Below the pieces are notes generated by a model. It did not search any database. It was not told the DNA's origin and was given only the letters and a program-made list of their open reading frames with translations. A program made the translations under genes and the position numbers. DNA of 64,000 nt, from positions 17,789 to 81,788 of the forward strand of contig VGXS01000015.1 in the NCBI GenBank assembly GCA_016873225.1. Direction: 5' to 3'. Numbering within the stretch: position 1 is the stretch's first letter; each line of letters starts with the position of its first letter. Origin of the DNA: Planctomycetota bacterium (lineage in GTDB: Bacteria; Planctomycetota; Planctomycetia; Gemmatales; Gemmataceae). Of the stretch, positions 32,998-41,187 are shown one piece after another.

Positions 32998-34047
32998 ATG
33001 TCCAGCGGCCCTCGCGACATCGCCGAATTGGCGAAACTGCCACCCGGCCAACCCGGCGACTTCTTTGCCATGGTGGTCCACAAGGAGGCCGGCATCACCC
33101 GCGAGGGCAAGCCGTTTTTCAACCTCCGCCTTGAAGCGGGAGGCCGTTCCGTCGCCATGGCGGTATGGCACGACAGCCCATGGCACGCCACCTGCCGCGA
33201 CACTTGGCAACCCGGCCAGTGGTTCAAGGTGAGGGGCCTTTGGCGGGAACATCCCAAGTATGGTCCCAAGCTGGAAGCGTCGCTGATCCGGCCGGCGTGC
33301 GAATCCGACCGCGACGACGGGTTCGACCCCGAAGCGTTGGGGGGAAAGCCCTCGGTGGATGCGGAGGCGCTCTTTGCCGAGTTGTCGGCCCTGGCGCAAA
33401 GCATCGTTCACCCGGGCCTGCGCAACCTGACGGCCGGACTGCTGTCGGAACATGCCGCGACGCTCAAGCGGTTGCCGGCCAGCCGGGGCCGTTTCCATGT
33501 TCACGCGGGCGGGTGGGTCCAGCACACCCTGTCGGTCGCGAGGATGACCGATTCGCTCGTGGCGGAACTCCATCGTTGCCAGCCCGCGGCCAGGGAAAGG
33601 CTCGATCGGGACCTGGCGCTGTCGGGTGCCCTTCTCCATGAGATCGGGCGCGTCCGGGAATGGCGCCCGATGGAGGAATGGGCCTCGGCGCCACCGGAAC
33701 CGTGCGGGGAAGGCCATCTGGTCGGCCCGAACCTGCTGGCCCGGGACATGGTCAGGGAGAAGGCGGCCGCCACCGCGGAACTCGACTCCAACCGCCGACT
33801 GGCGCTTGAGCACCTCCTGCTGTCGTACCTCGAACGGCCCGAATGGGGTTCACCCCGATTACCGGCGATTCCCGAGGCGTTGGTGGTCCACCACGCTGAC
33901 GACCTCGACGCGAAAATGGAGATGTACATGCGCCACATGGCCGATTCCCCCGGCCAAGGTCCGTTTACGCAGCCAGATCCGGTGCTGAAACGAGTTTTAT
34001 GGCGCGATCGGGAGTTTCCCATCGTGCAAGACCAAAACCCGGTTTGA
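32998..34047 (+). CDS. YhaM-like OB-fold plus HD-domain protein
   Basis: 349 residues from ATG 32998. Residues ~20-110 read like an OB-fold nucleic-acid-binding domain (GKPFFNLRLEAGGRSVAMAVWH...PGQWFKVRGLW). The remainder follows the HD-domain exoribonuclease YhaM: HVHAGGWVQHTLSVARM, ALSGALLHEIGRVREW, EHLLLSYLE, and VVHHADDLDAKM near the end. The usual His-Asp pair reads His-Glu here, so metal binding and nuclease activity are uncertain. It lies 24 bp upstream of glgB, with no clear functional link. Confidence 0.8.
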   Translation: MSSGPRDIAELAKLPPGQPGDFFAMVVHKEAGITREGKPFFNLRLEAGGRSVAMAVWHDSPWHATCRDTWQPGQWFKVRGLWREHPKYGPKLEASLIRPACESDRDDGFDPEALGGKPSVDAEALFAELSALAQSIVHPGLRNLTAGLLSEHAATLKRLPASRGRFHVHAGGWVQHTLSVARMTDSLVAELHRCQPAARERLDRDLALSGALLHEIGRVREWRPMEEWASAPPEPCGEGHLVGPNLLARDMVREKAAATAELDSNRRLALEHLLLSYLERPEWGSPRLPAIPEALVVHHADDLDAKMEMYMRHMADSPGQGPFTQPDPVLKRVLWRDREFPIVQDQNPV

Positions 34048-34071
34048 TAAAATGGGTCGAGATTCACAAGC

Positions 34072-36051
34072 ATGCGGGGAACCCCAGTGGCTCCATCCTC
34101 CGGATACGCGAAGCACGGGGAATTCCTTCCGGCGGCAGGCTCGGGAAGCCTCGGCCAGGATGACATCTATCTCTTCAACGAAGGCCGTCAGTTCCGCCTG
34201 CACCACCACCTCGGCGCCCACCCGGGACACCTCGGCGGGGTTCCCGGCACCCGGTTCGCCGTTTGGGCCCCCTCGGCACGCTATGTCTCGGTAATCGGTG
34301 ACTTCAACCATTGGAACCGGGGATGCCATCCGCTGGTGACGCTGGGCCACTCGGGGATCTGGGCCGGATTCGTCCCGGGCGTCAAGCCGGGAGATGTCTA
34401 CAAGTTCCATGTCGCCTCGCAATTCGGCGGGCATGCGGTCGACAAGGCCGATCCCATGGCCTTCCGGACGGAATGCCCGCCGCGAACAGCCTCGGTGGTC
34501 TCCGACCTGACCTACCGGTGGGACGATGGCGAGTGGATGGCCACCCGCCGGACGCGCCAAACCCTTGAGTCGGCCTGGAACATCTATGAGGTTCATCTGG
34601 GATCGTGGATGCGGTCGCCGGGCGACCCCGACAAGGTTCTGGGCTACCGGGAACTGGCTCCCCGGCTGGCGCGGCACGCGCGGACGATGGGTTTCACCCA
34701 TGTCGAACTCATGCCGGTCATGGAGCACCCGTTCTACGCCTCCTGGGGCTACCAGGTCACCTCCTACTTCGCCCCCTCGGCGCGCTACGGGTCGCCGCAG
34801 GACCTGATGTACCTTGTCGACCACCTGCACCAAAGCGGCATCGGCGTGATCCTCGACTGGGTTCCCAGCCATTTTCCCTCCGATGAGCACGGGCTGGCCT
34901 TCTTCGACGGAACGCACCTGTACGAACACGCCGACCCCAGGCGCGGTTTCCATCCCGAATGGAAGAGCCACATCTTCAACTATGACCGGCACGAGGTTCG
35001 GAGTTTCCTGATCTCCAGCGCGCTTTTCTGGCTCGACGCCTACCACGCCGACGCCCTCCGCGTCGACGCCGTGGCCAGCATGCTTTACCTCGACTACGCC
35101 CGCCCCGACGGCGAGTGGGTGCCCAACCACCACGGCGGCCGGGAAAACACCGGTGCGATCACCTTCCTGCGGCAGCTCAATGAGGAGGTTTACCTCTCCC
35201 ATCCCGATGTCCAGACGATCGCCGAGGAATCGACGGCGTGGTCGGGCGTGTCGCGACCGACCTCGTCCGGCGGACTCGGCTTCGGGATGAAGTGGGACAT
35301 GGGCTGGATGCACGACAGCCTCAAGCATTTCTCCCGCGAACCCGTTCACCGCAAATGGCACCACCGCGAACTCACCTTCCGAGGCCTTTACCAGAACAAC
35401 GAGAACTTCGTCCTGCCGCTGTCGCACGACGAGGTCGTGCACATGAAGGGATCGCTCCTGGGCAAGATGTCCGGGGACGACTGGCAGAAGTTCGCGCACC
35501 TGCGGATGCTTTTGGGCTGGCAGTTCACCATTCCCGGCAAGAAGCACCTGTTCATGGGCTGCGAGTGGGGCCAGTGGGCCGAATGGAACCACGACAAGAG
35601 CCTCGACTGGCACCAGACCGGGCATGCCCCGCACGCCGGGGTGTTGCGCTGGACCAGCCATGTGGCGTCGCTGGCCCGCGACTGCAAGGCGCTGCACGAG
35701 GGCGACTTCCATTCGTGGGGTTTCCAGTGGCTGGATCCCGACAACTCCGAAAGCGGCGTGGTTGGATTCGTGAGGAGCGACTCCTCAGGCCGGGAAAAGG
35801 TGGCCGCCTTGTTCAATTTCACCCCGGTTCCCCGCGAGGGGTGGCGGATCGGCCTGCCCTGGCCGGGACGCTGGGAGGAAACGCTCAACAGCGATGCCCC
35901 CGAGTACTGGGGCGGCGGCGTCGGCAATGCCGGCGTGGCCGTCGCCGAACCACAGCCGTGGCAGGGAATGCCCGCCTCGGCGCTGATCACCCTCCCTCCC
36001 CTGGGCGTTGTCATTTTCAAGTCGGCGCGCGGCATGGGGGAGGCGGGATGA
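34072..36051 (+). CDS. glgB: 1,4-alpha-glucan branching enzyme
   Basis: 659 residues. It forms alpha-1,6 branches in glycogen. An N-terminal CBM48 (RFAVWAPSARYVSVIGDFNHWNR, about 61-83) is followed by a GH13 barrel with all conserved regions: DWVPSHF (262-268), DALRVDAVASM with nucleophile Asp332, the acid/base AEEST (Glu385/386) and LSHDEVVHMKGSLLGKM. The C-terminal beta domain contains VVGFVRSD and FNFTPVPREGWRIGLPWPG. Length is close to the ~640-730 of the family. The first ATG is used; no strong ribosome site is seen. glgA follows 16 bp later, so they form a glycogen operon. Confidence 0.97.
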   Translation: MRGTPVAPSSGYAKHGEFLPAAGSGSLGQDDIYLFNEGRQFRLHHHLGAHPGHLGGVPGTRFAVWAPSARYVSVIGDFNHWNRGCHPLVTLGHSGIWAGFVPGVKPGDVYKFHVASQFGGHAVDKADPMAFRTECPPRTASVVSDLTYRWDDGEWMATRRTRQTLESAWNIYEVHLGSWMRSPGDPDKVLGYRELAPRLARHARTMGFTHVELMPVMEHPFYASWGYQVTSYFAPSARYGSPQDLMYLVDHLHQSGIGVILDWVPSHFPSDEHGLAFFDGTHLYEHADPRRGFHPEWKSHIFNYDRHEVRSFLISSALFWLDAYHADALRVDAVASMLYLDYARPDGEWVPNHHGGRENTGAITFLRQLNEEVYLSHPDVQTIAEESTAWSGVSRPTSSGGLGFGMKWDMGWMHDSLKHFSREPVHRKWHHRELTFRGLYQNNENFVLPLSHDEVVHMKGSLLGKMSGDDWQKFAHLRMLLGWQFTIPGKKHLFMGCEWGQWAEWNHDKSLDWHQTGHAPHAGVLRWTSHVASLARDCKALHEGDFHSWGFQWLDPDNSESGVVGFVRSDSSGREKVAALFNFTPVPREGWRIGLPWPGRWEETLNSDAPEYWGGGVGNAGVAVAEPQPWQGMPASALITLPPLGVVIFKSARGMGEAG

Positions 36052-36067
36052 ATCCCGGCATCGGATC

Positions 36068-37582
36068 ATGAGGGTTCTTGTCGCCGCCTCCGAGGTGGTG
36101 GGGTTCGCCAAGACGGGCGGCCTTGCCGATGTCACCGGTTCGCTGCCCCGGGCGCTGGCTCGGCGCGGCATCGATTGCCGGGTGATCCTGCCCCTGCATG
36201 GATCCTGCCGGCGGACCGGCTTGCCCGAGCCGACCCCCTTGGCCTTCGATGTTCCCCTGGGAGACCGGACCGTTCCGTGCAGGATCTGGTCGGCGAGGCT
36301 GCCGGGCAGCGATGTGCCGGCCTACTTCCTGGAAAATGACGACATATTCGGCCGCGACCAGCCGGAGTTCGGCCGCGGGCTTTACCAATTCAACAGCACC
36401 GACGGCACCAAGCGCGACTACCCGGACAACGGCGAACGCTTCGCGTTTTTCTGCCATGCCGTCATCCAGGCCATCCGGGCCCTCGACTGGTGGCCCGATG
36501 TGCTCCATTGCAACGACTGGCAATCCGGACTGGCGCCCGTCTACCTGCGGGAGCATTTCGGCCGCCATCCCGACCCCGCCGTGGCCGCCCGGTGGAACCG
36601 GATCCGCTGCCTGTATTCCATCCACAACATCGCCTACCAAGGCCGCTTCGCGCCGCCGCTGATGGAAAAGGCCCACCTCGATTGGCGCCTCTTCAACCAC
36701 CACCAACTCGAGTTCCACGATTCGCTCTGCTTCCTGAAGGCCGGCATCGTCTTTTCCGACCGGATCAACACGGTCAGCCCCACCTACGCCGAGGAGATCA
36801 AGACCCCGTGGTACGGCCGGGGCATGCAGGGCGTGCTCATCGAGCGGTCAAACAGGTTGTGCGGAATCGTCAACGGTGTCGACTACGGCGACTGGGATCC
36901 GTCCACCGACCCCAGGATTCCACGCCGCTACGGGCTTGCCGACTTCGAGGCCGGAAAGGCCGAATGCAAGGCGGCCCTCGCCGCGCGCATGGGACTAAGA
37001 GGCTGGCAGGGCCAACCGCTGTTGGGCATGGTGGCGCGCCTGGTGGAGCAGAAGGGACTCGACATCATGCACGACGCCGCCATCGGATTCCTTGGGCAGG
37101 GCGCGCGCATGGTTGTCCTTGGCGAGGGCGACCCCTGGTTCCGGGACATGCTTTCGGGCCTGGCGCAACGCTTCCCCGGGCAGGTGGGCCTGCGGTTCGG
37201 CTTCGACGAGGACACGGCCCACATCATAGAATCCGGATCCGACATGTTTCTCATGCCCAGCCTGTTCGAGCCTTCCGGCCTCAACCAGCTTTACAGCCTG
37301 CGCTACGGCACGCCACCGGTGGTCCGCGGCACGGGCGGCCTGGCCGACACGGTGACCGACACGAACACGAACACGCTGGAGGAAGGCACGGCAACCGGCT
37401 TCGTCTTCCATCCCTATTCGGCCGAGGCGTTCCGCGACGCGGTCCTCAGGGCGATGGCCCTGTGGAGGCACGACCAGGCCAAGTGGGGCCGGGTCGTCCG
37501 GAGCGGAATGTCGCAGGACTGGTCGTGGGAACGAAGCGCCGGGGAGTACCACAAGCTCTATTCGGACATGGTGGCCGGGTAG
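36068..37582 (+). CDS. glgA: Glycogen synthase (ADP-glucose type)
   Basis: 504 residues from ATG 36068. GT5 family: N-terminal VLVAASEVVGFAKTGGLADVTGSLPRALARRG, including the KTGGL ADP-glucose-binding motif; WPDVLHCNDWQSGLAPVYLR; SIHNIAYQGRF; NTVSPTYAEEI; and the C-terminal nucleotide-binding MPSLFEPSGLNQLYSLRYGTPPVVRGTGGLADTV. It elongates alpha-1,4 glucan from ADP-glucose, working with GlgB upstream. glgC and glgP are not in the window. Converges with cheB, 5 bp apart. Confidence 0.97.
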   Translation: MRVLVAASEVVGFAKTGGLADVTGSLPRALARRGIDCRVILPLHGSCRRTGLPEPTPLAFDVPLGDRTVPCRIWSARLPGSDVPAYFLENDDIFGRDQPEFGRGLYQFNSTDGTKRDYPDNGERFAFFCHAVIQAIRALDWWPDVLHCNDWQSGLAPVYLREHFGRHPDPAVAARWNRIRCLYSIHNIAYQGRFAPPLMEKAHLDWRLFNHHQLEFHDSLCFLKAGIVFSDRINTVSPTYAEEIKTPWYGRGMQGVLIERSNRLCGIVNGVDYGDWDPSTDPRIPRRYGLADFEAGKAECKAALAARMGLRGWQGQPLLGMVARLVEQKGLDIMHDAAIGFLGQGARMVVLGEGDPWFRDMLSGLAQRFPGQVGLRFGFDEDTAHIIESGSDMFLMPSLFEPSGLNQLYSLRYGTPPVVRGTGGLADTVTDTNTNTLEEGTATGFVFHPYSAEAFRDAVLRAMALWRHDQAKWGRVVRSGMSQDWSWERSAGEYHKLYSDMVAG

Positions 37583-37587
37583 GCTCG

Positions 37588-38580
37588 TCAGCCGGACAGG
37601 CCCGCCCGCATGACGATTTCCCGGGAGACCTCGCCAAGCGGCACGACCTTGTCGGCGAGACCGGCCCGGACGATGGCGCCGGGCATGCCCCAGACAACGC
37701 TCGACTTCTCGTCCTGGGCCATGATCGCCGCCCCGCGTTCCCTCAACAGGCGCGCGCCCCGCAGGCCGTCCTCGCCCATTCCCGTCAGGACCACGGCCAG
37801 CGCCCTGCCGCCATAGACATTCGCGGCGGACCTGAACAGCGGATCAACCGCCGGCTTGCACGATTGCTCGGGCGGACCATCGTCGAGGCCGATCGTCGGC
37901 ACGGCACCCGGCCTCACCACCATGTGCCTGCCGGCGGGGGCCAGCGTCACGGTGCCCGGAAGAATGGGCGCCCCCTCGCGGCCCAGGCTGACGGCAAGGC
38001 GCGTTCTGCGGGCGATGGTTTCCATGAGGGAATGGTCGAATCCGGCCATGACATGCTGGACAACCAGGATCGGCGCCGCCAGGTTGCCCGGCCATTCAGG
38101 CGCCAGTTTTTCCAGCGCCGTGGGCCCGCCAGTGCTCAGGCCGATGAGGACGACATCCAGTTTCCTGCCTGGCATGACGGGCGCCGGGCGTGATGCCGCG
38201 GCGCGCCCCAGCAACGCCCTCAGGGGCCCGGCGGGCCAATCAGGAGAGGGTTCCTGCCCGGAGAGCGGCTTCGAGACCACTCCAGCCCAAGGCCCTTCCG
38301 GCACAGCGTCACCAGGCTTCGGATCGAGCAGGTAAACGGGGAGTTCCGGCAGGCTCGCAAGCGCGGCGAGGAGGGCTTCCTTTCCGCCATCCGCAAGGGA
38401 GGAGACATCGACGAGAAGGACGCCGGGTCGGGGCGGCGCCTTGAGCCTGTCGATGGCCATGGCCATGGTCGGTGCCGACCAAAAGACCTCAACACCCGCC
38501 AGTTGGGAGAGTCGGCTTGCCAGGGCGCGCCGGGTGTGGGTGGATGCCTCGATCAGGGCGACCCGGATTGTGCCGGACAT
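37588..38580 (-). CDS. cheB: Chemotaxis protein-glutamate methylesterase
   Basis: 330 residues. The C-terminal CheB methylesterase domain (about 140-328) has its full catalytic triad: Ser149 in IGLSTGGP, His176 in VVQHVMAGF and Asp271 in TGMGEDG. It would demethylate glutamates of the chemoreceptor encoded just upstream (19-bp gap). The N-terminal receiver-like domain (1-~125) is degenerate: the acidic pocket after the first strand reads IEAS instead of xDDS, though an Asp58 in LLVDVS could be the old phosphorylation site. So regulation by CheA phosphotransfer is doubtful. No cheR accompanies it. Confidence 0.93.
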   Translation of the reverse strand: MSGTIRVALIEASTHTRRALASRLSQLAGVEVFWSAPTMAMAIDRLKAPPRPGVLLVDVSSLADGGKEALLAALASLPELPVYLLDPKPGDAVPEGPWAGVVSKPLSGQEPSPDWPAGPLRALLGRAAASRPAPVMPGRKLDVVLIGLSTGGPTALEKLAPEWPGNLAAPILVVQHVMAGFDHSLMETIARRTRLAVSLGREGAPILPGTVTLAPAGRHMVVRPGAVPTIGLDDGPPEQSCKPAVDPLFRSAANVYGGRALAVVLTGMGEDGLRGARLLRERGAAIMAQDEKSSVVWGMPGAIVRAGLADKVVPLGEVSREIVMRAGLSG

Positions 38581-38599
38581 GGGGGCCGCTCCCGCGGGC

Positions 38600-40594
38600 T
38601 CATTCGCTCCGGAAACCCTCGATGAGCTTCCTCAGGTTGCCGGCAAGGCGCAGCAGCGCCTCGGAACTGGAGCTGACCTCATGGGCGCCGGAACTGGTTC
38701 CACGCGCCGCAGTTGCCACGCCTGTTATATTCGAGGCGATATCGGATGTCCCGCGCGCGGCCTCGGTCACATTGCGGCCGATCTCCCGGGTCGTGGCCGA
38801 CTGTTCCTCGACGGCCGAGGCGATGGCGGACTGAATCTCGCTGATCCTGCGGATGGTGCCCTGGATTTCGGTGATCGCGCGAACGGCCTGCTCCGTGTCC
38901 TGCTGGATCGCGCCGATCCGGGAACTGATGTCCTCGGTCGCCTTGGCCGTTTCCTTGGCCAGTTCCTTCACCTCGTTCGCCACGACGGCGAAGCCCTTGC
39001 CGACTTCCCCGGCCCGCGCCGCCTCGATCGTGGCGTTGAGCGCCAGCAGGTTGGTCTGTTCCGCGATCGAGGTGATCAACTTGACGACCCCGCCGATTCG
39101 CGAACCGCTTTCGCCAAGGCGGGAAACCAGGCCCCCCGTCGATTGGGCCAATTCGACGGCATCGGTGGCGACGCGGGCGGCCTGATGGGCCTGGGAAGCG
39201 ATCTCGCGGATGGTGGCGTCCATCTCCTCGGCCGCCGCCGCCACCGACCTGACATTGGCGCTGACCTGCTCGGCCGCTGCCGACACCACCTGGGCCTGGG
39301 TTGATGTCTCCTCCGCGTTGCTGGTGAGTTCGAGGCTTGTTTTCCGTTGCTTTTCTGCGGCTCCGGTCAGGTCGTTGGCGCCGGCGCGCATCGGTGTCAC
39401 CACATTGCGCATCGATTCGACGGCCACCGAAAGCGATTCCGTCATCTGGCGCAATTCCCCCTGGCCGAGCACGGCAACCGGGGCCGCCAAGTCACCCTTG
39501 GCCAGAAGCATGAGCCGGGTGCGTGACTTCGAAATGGGAACCACGATTCCCCTGCCGATCCAGAACACCAGGACAATCGCCAAAAGAAGGGAAAACAAGG
39601 TGAGCGCCGAACCGGTCGTCTTCTGCTGGCTGAACTTGGCGATCCGCTTTCGGAGCAGGATTTCGAGATGTTCCGCGACGGATTTCTGGGCCGCGAGGGT
39701 TTTCTCCATGGCCTCGGTCACTCGGGAGTCGGAGGAAGCCTGGGGCTTGGCCATCGTGGCAAACGCCTCCTCGACCGCATGGCTGAGGGAATCCATCATC
39801 GGCGAAAGGTCGGCCAGGCCGTCGGTGTGCCCGTGGAACTTGTCGTCCTCCGTTATCGCCGACTCCACCGCCTTGACGGCCCGGGCGAGGTCGTCCTCAA
39901 GGCCGCGCCGGACCAAAATCTGGATTTCGAGCATCGTGGAATCGTTCTTGTCCTTGGGCTTCTCGGCGTCCCGGAGCGCCTGCCTGGCCTGGAAGTCGGA
40001 CAGCCTCCTCGCCAGGGATGGCAGCGCCGCGGTGGCCGCGTCCATCAGGTAGTAGCTGTCGAGGTCGGGATCGAGGATCAGGTTGGAGGTGTCTGTGAGG
40101 TGGGCCACCATCGACAGGATGATGTCAAGCACGCGGGCCTGGCGCTCGTCGGCCTGCGCCGGCCGGATCTTGGCGAGGTCGAGCTTGAGCGCGTCCCATT
40201 CACGGCGGAGGTCGGCGGCACCGCAACCCTCGCGCTTGCGCTGCTTGAGGCCGTCGGGCGTGAAGTCGAAAGATTTGCCGGCCCGGCTTTCCTCCCGTTC
40301 GAGGGCCTCGATGGCGCGGTCCGCTTCCGTCCGAAGGCGGCGGGCCTGTTCATCGTTGGCGTGCCCCCTATCGACGAGGGCGCGGTGGGCCAGGATCGGC
40401 CTGAGCGTGTCGGTGACGCGCGACAGGTATGAAACGCCGACCAGTTCCTTGTCGGCGAAGATGATGTCCTTGTCCGCCGCGGCGATGTAGATGTTGAACA
40501 GAACGGCAACCGGCAGCAGGAAGCTGACGGATATCCAGAAAAGCCTGACGGCGATGCTTCGCCCGAGGATCAGGTCAAGGAAAAACCGGGTCAT
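38600..40594 (-). CDS. Methyl-accepting chemotaxis protein
   Basis: 664 residues from ATG 40594. TM1 ([25 protein letters not shown]) and TM2 ([21 protein letters not shown], near 330-350) bracket a ~280-residue periplasmic helical sensor region with no recognised ligand domain. A HAMP ([17 protein letters not shown]) and a ~280-residue cytoplasmic coiled-coil signalling domain follow, including the invariant hairpin tip around [19 protein letters not shown] and [15 protein letters not shown]. The C-terminus (KLIEGFRSE) lacks the CheR-tethering pentapeptide. It lies between cheW (152 bp upstream) and cheB. Ligand unknown. Confidence 0.95.
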   Translation of the reverse strand: MTRFFLDLILGRSIAVRLFWISVSFLLPVAVLFNIYIAAADKDIIFADKELVGVSYLSRVTDTLRPILAHRALVDRGHANDEQARRLRTEADRAIEALEREESRAGKSFDFTPDGLKQRKREGCGAADLRREWDALKLDLAKIRPAQADERQARVLDIILSMVAHLTDTSNLILDPDLDSYYLMDAATAALPSLARRLSDFQARQALRDAEKPKDKNDSTMLEIQILVRRGLEDDLARAVKAVESAITEDDKFHGHTDGLADLSPMMDSLSHAVEEAFATMAKPQASSDSRVTEAMEKTLAAQKSVAEHLEILLRKRIAKFSQQKTTGSALTLFSLLLAIVLVFWIGRGIVVPISKSRTRLMLLAKGDLAAPVAVLGQGELRQMTESLSVAVESMRNVVTPMRAGANDLTGAAEKQRKTSLELTSNAEETSTQAQVVSAAAEQVSANVRSVAAAAEEMDATIREIASQAHQAARVATDAVELAQSTGGLVSRLGESGSRIGGVVKLITSIAEQTNLLALNATIEAARAGEVGKGFAVVANEVKELAKETAKATEDISSRIGAIQQDTEQAVRAITEIQGTIRRISEIQSAIASAVEEQSATTREIGRNVTEAARGTSDIASNITGVATAARGTSSGAHEVSSSSEALLRLAGNLRKLIEGFRSE

Positions 40595-40746
40595 CTCTTC
40601 GGCTCCGATCGTCTGTTTCCCATGGCCATCAGCCTCAAAGCCGACGGCCTTTTCACCCAAAAGTCTCCAGCGGCACCGGGCCCATGCCCCGGCGCCCGTG
40701 CGGACTCATGCCCGGATGTTTCCGGACCCGCGCACCACGATCAATT

Positions 40747-41187
40747 TTATTCCGACGACTCCGAATCACGCCCCCGCAACAACTTGGCGGGGTCCAGTTC
40801 CAGGAGCAACTCGTCGGAAATGTCCCAAGCGGCGCCGCACGATTCCCGAAGCGGACGGTTGAGCGTCTCGGGCGGCGGCAATCTCCTGTCATCGGAAAGG
40901 TTCATGACATCGTCGATCGAATCGACCGGAAGGCTGATCAGTTCATTGCCATGCGCCAGGATTACATGGATGCCGGGTTCCCGGTTTCCGCGCTCGATCC
41001 CGAGGCGCCAGCGGAGGTCGATGGCCGGCATGACCTGTCCCCGGAGGTTCACCAGTCCCTTCACCAGCGGCGGGGCCAGGGGAACGGGGGTGATGTGGCT
41101 CGACCTGACGATCTCCTGCACTTCGGAGACCGGCAATCCCAGGAGGATTCCGCCCAGCCGGAAGGTGCAAAGCCCCGTCACGGACAT
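40747..41187 (-). CDS. cheW: Chemotaxis coupling protein
   Basis: 146 residues, a single CheW domain: LCTFRLGGILLGLPVSEVQEIVR, TPVPLAPPLVKGLVNLRGQVMPAIDLRWRLG, then HGNELISLPVDSIDDVMNLSDD. The ATG at 41187 overlaps the cheA stop as TGATG, so the two are translationally coupled; this fixes the start. It links the receptor to CheA. The C-terminal 30 residues are an acidic/Leu-rich tail not typical of CheW. Confidence 0.94.
   Translation of the reverse strand: MSVTGLCTFRLGGILLGLPVSEVQEIVRSSHITPVPLAPPLVKGLVNLRGQVMPAIDLRWRLGIERGNREPGIHVILAHGNELISLPVDSIDDVMNLSDDRRLPPPETLNRPLRESCGAAWDISDELLLELDPAKLLRGRDSESSE

Noticed and set aside
36490..38193. 567-codon plus-strand frame across glgA and cheB
   Set aside because: It overlaps two genes with unmistakable catalytic motifs in other frames, and its own sequence is low-complexity.
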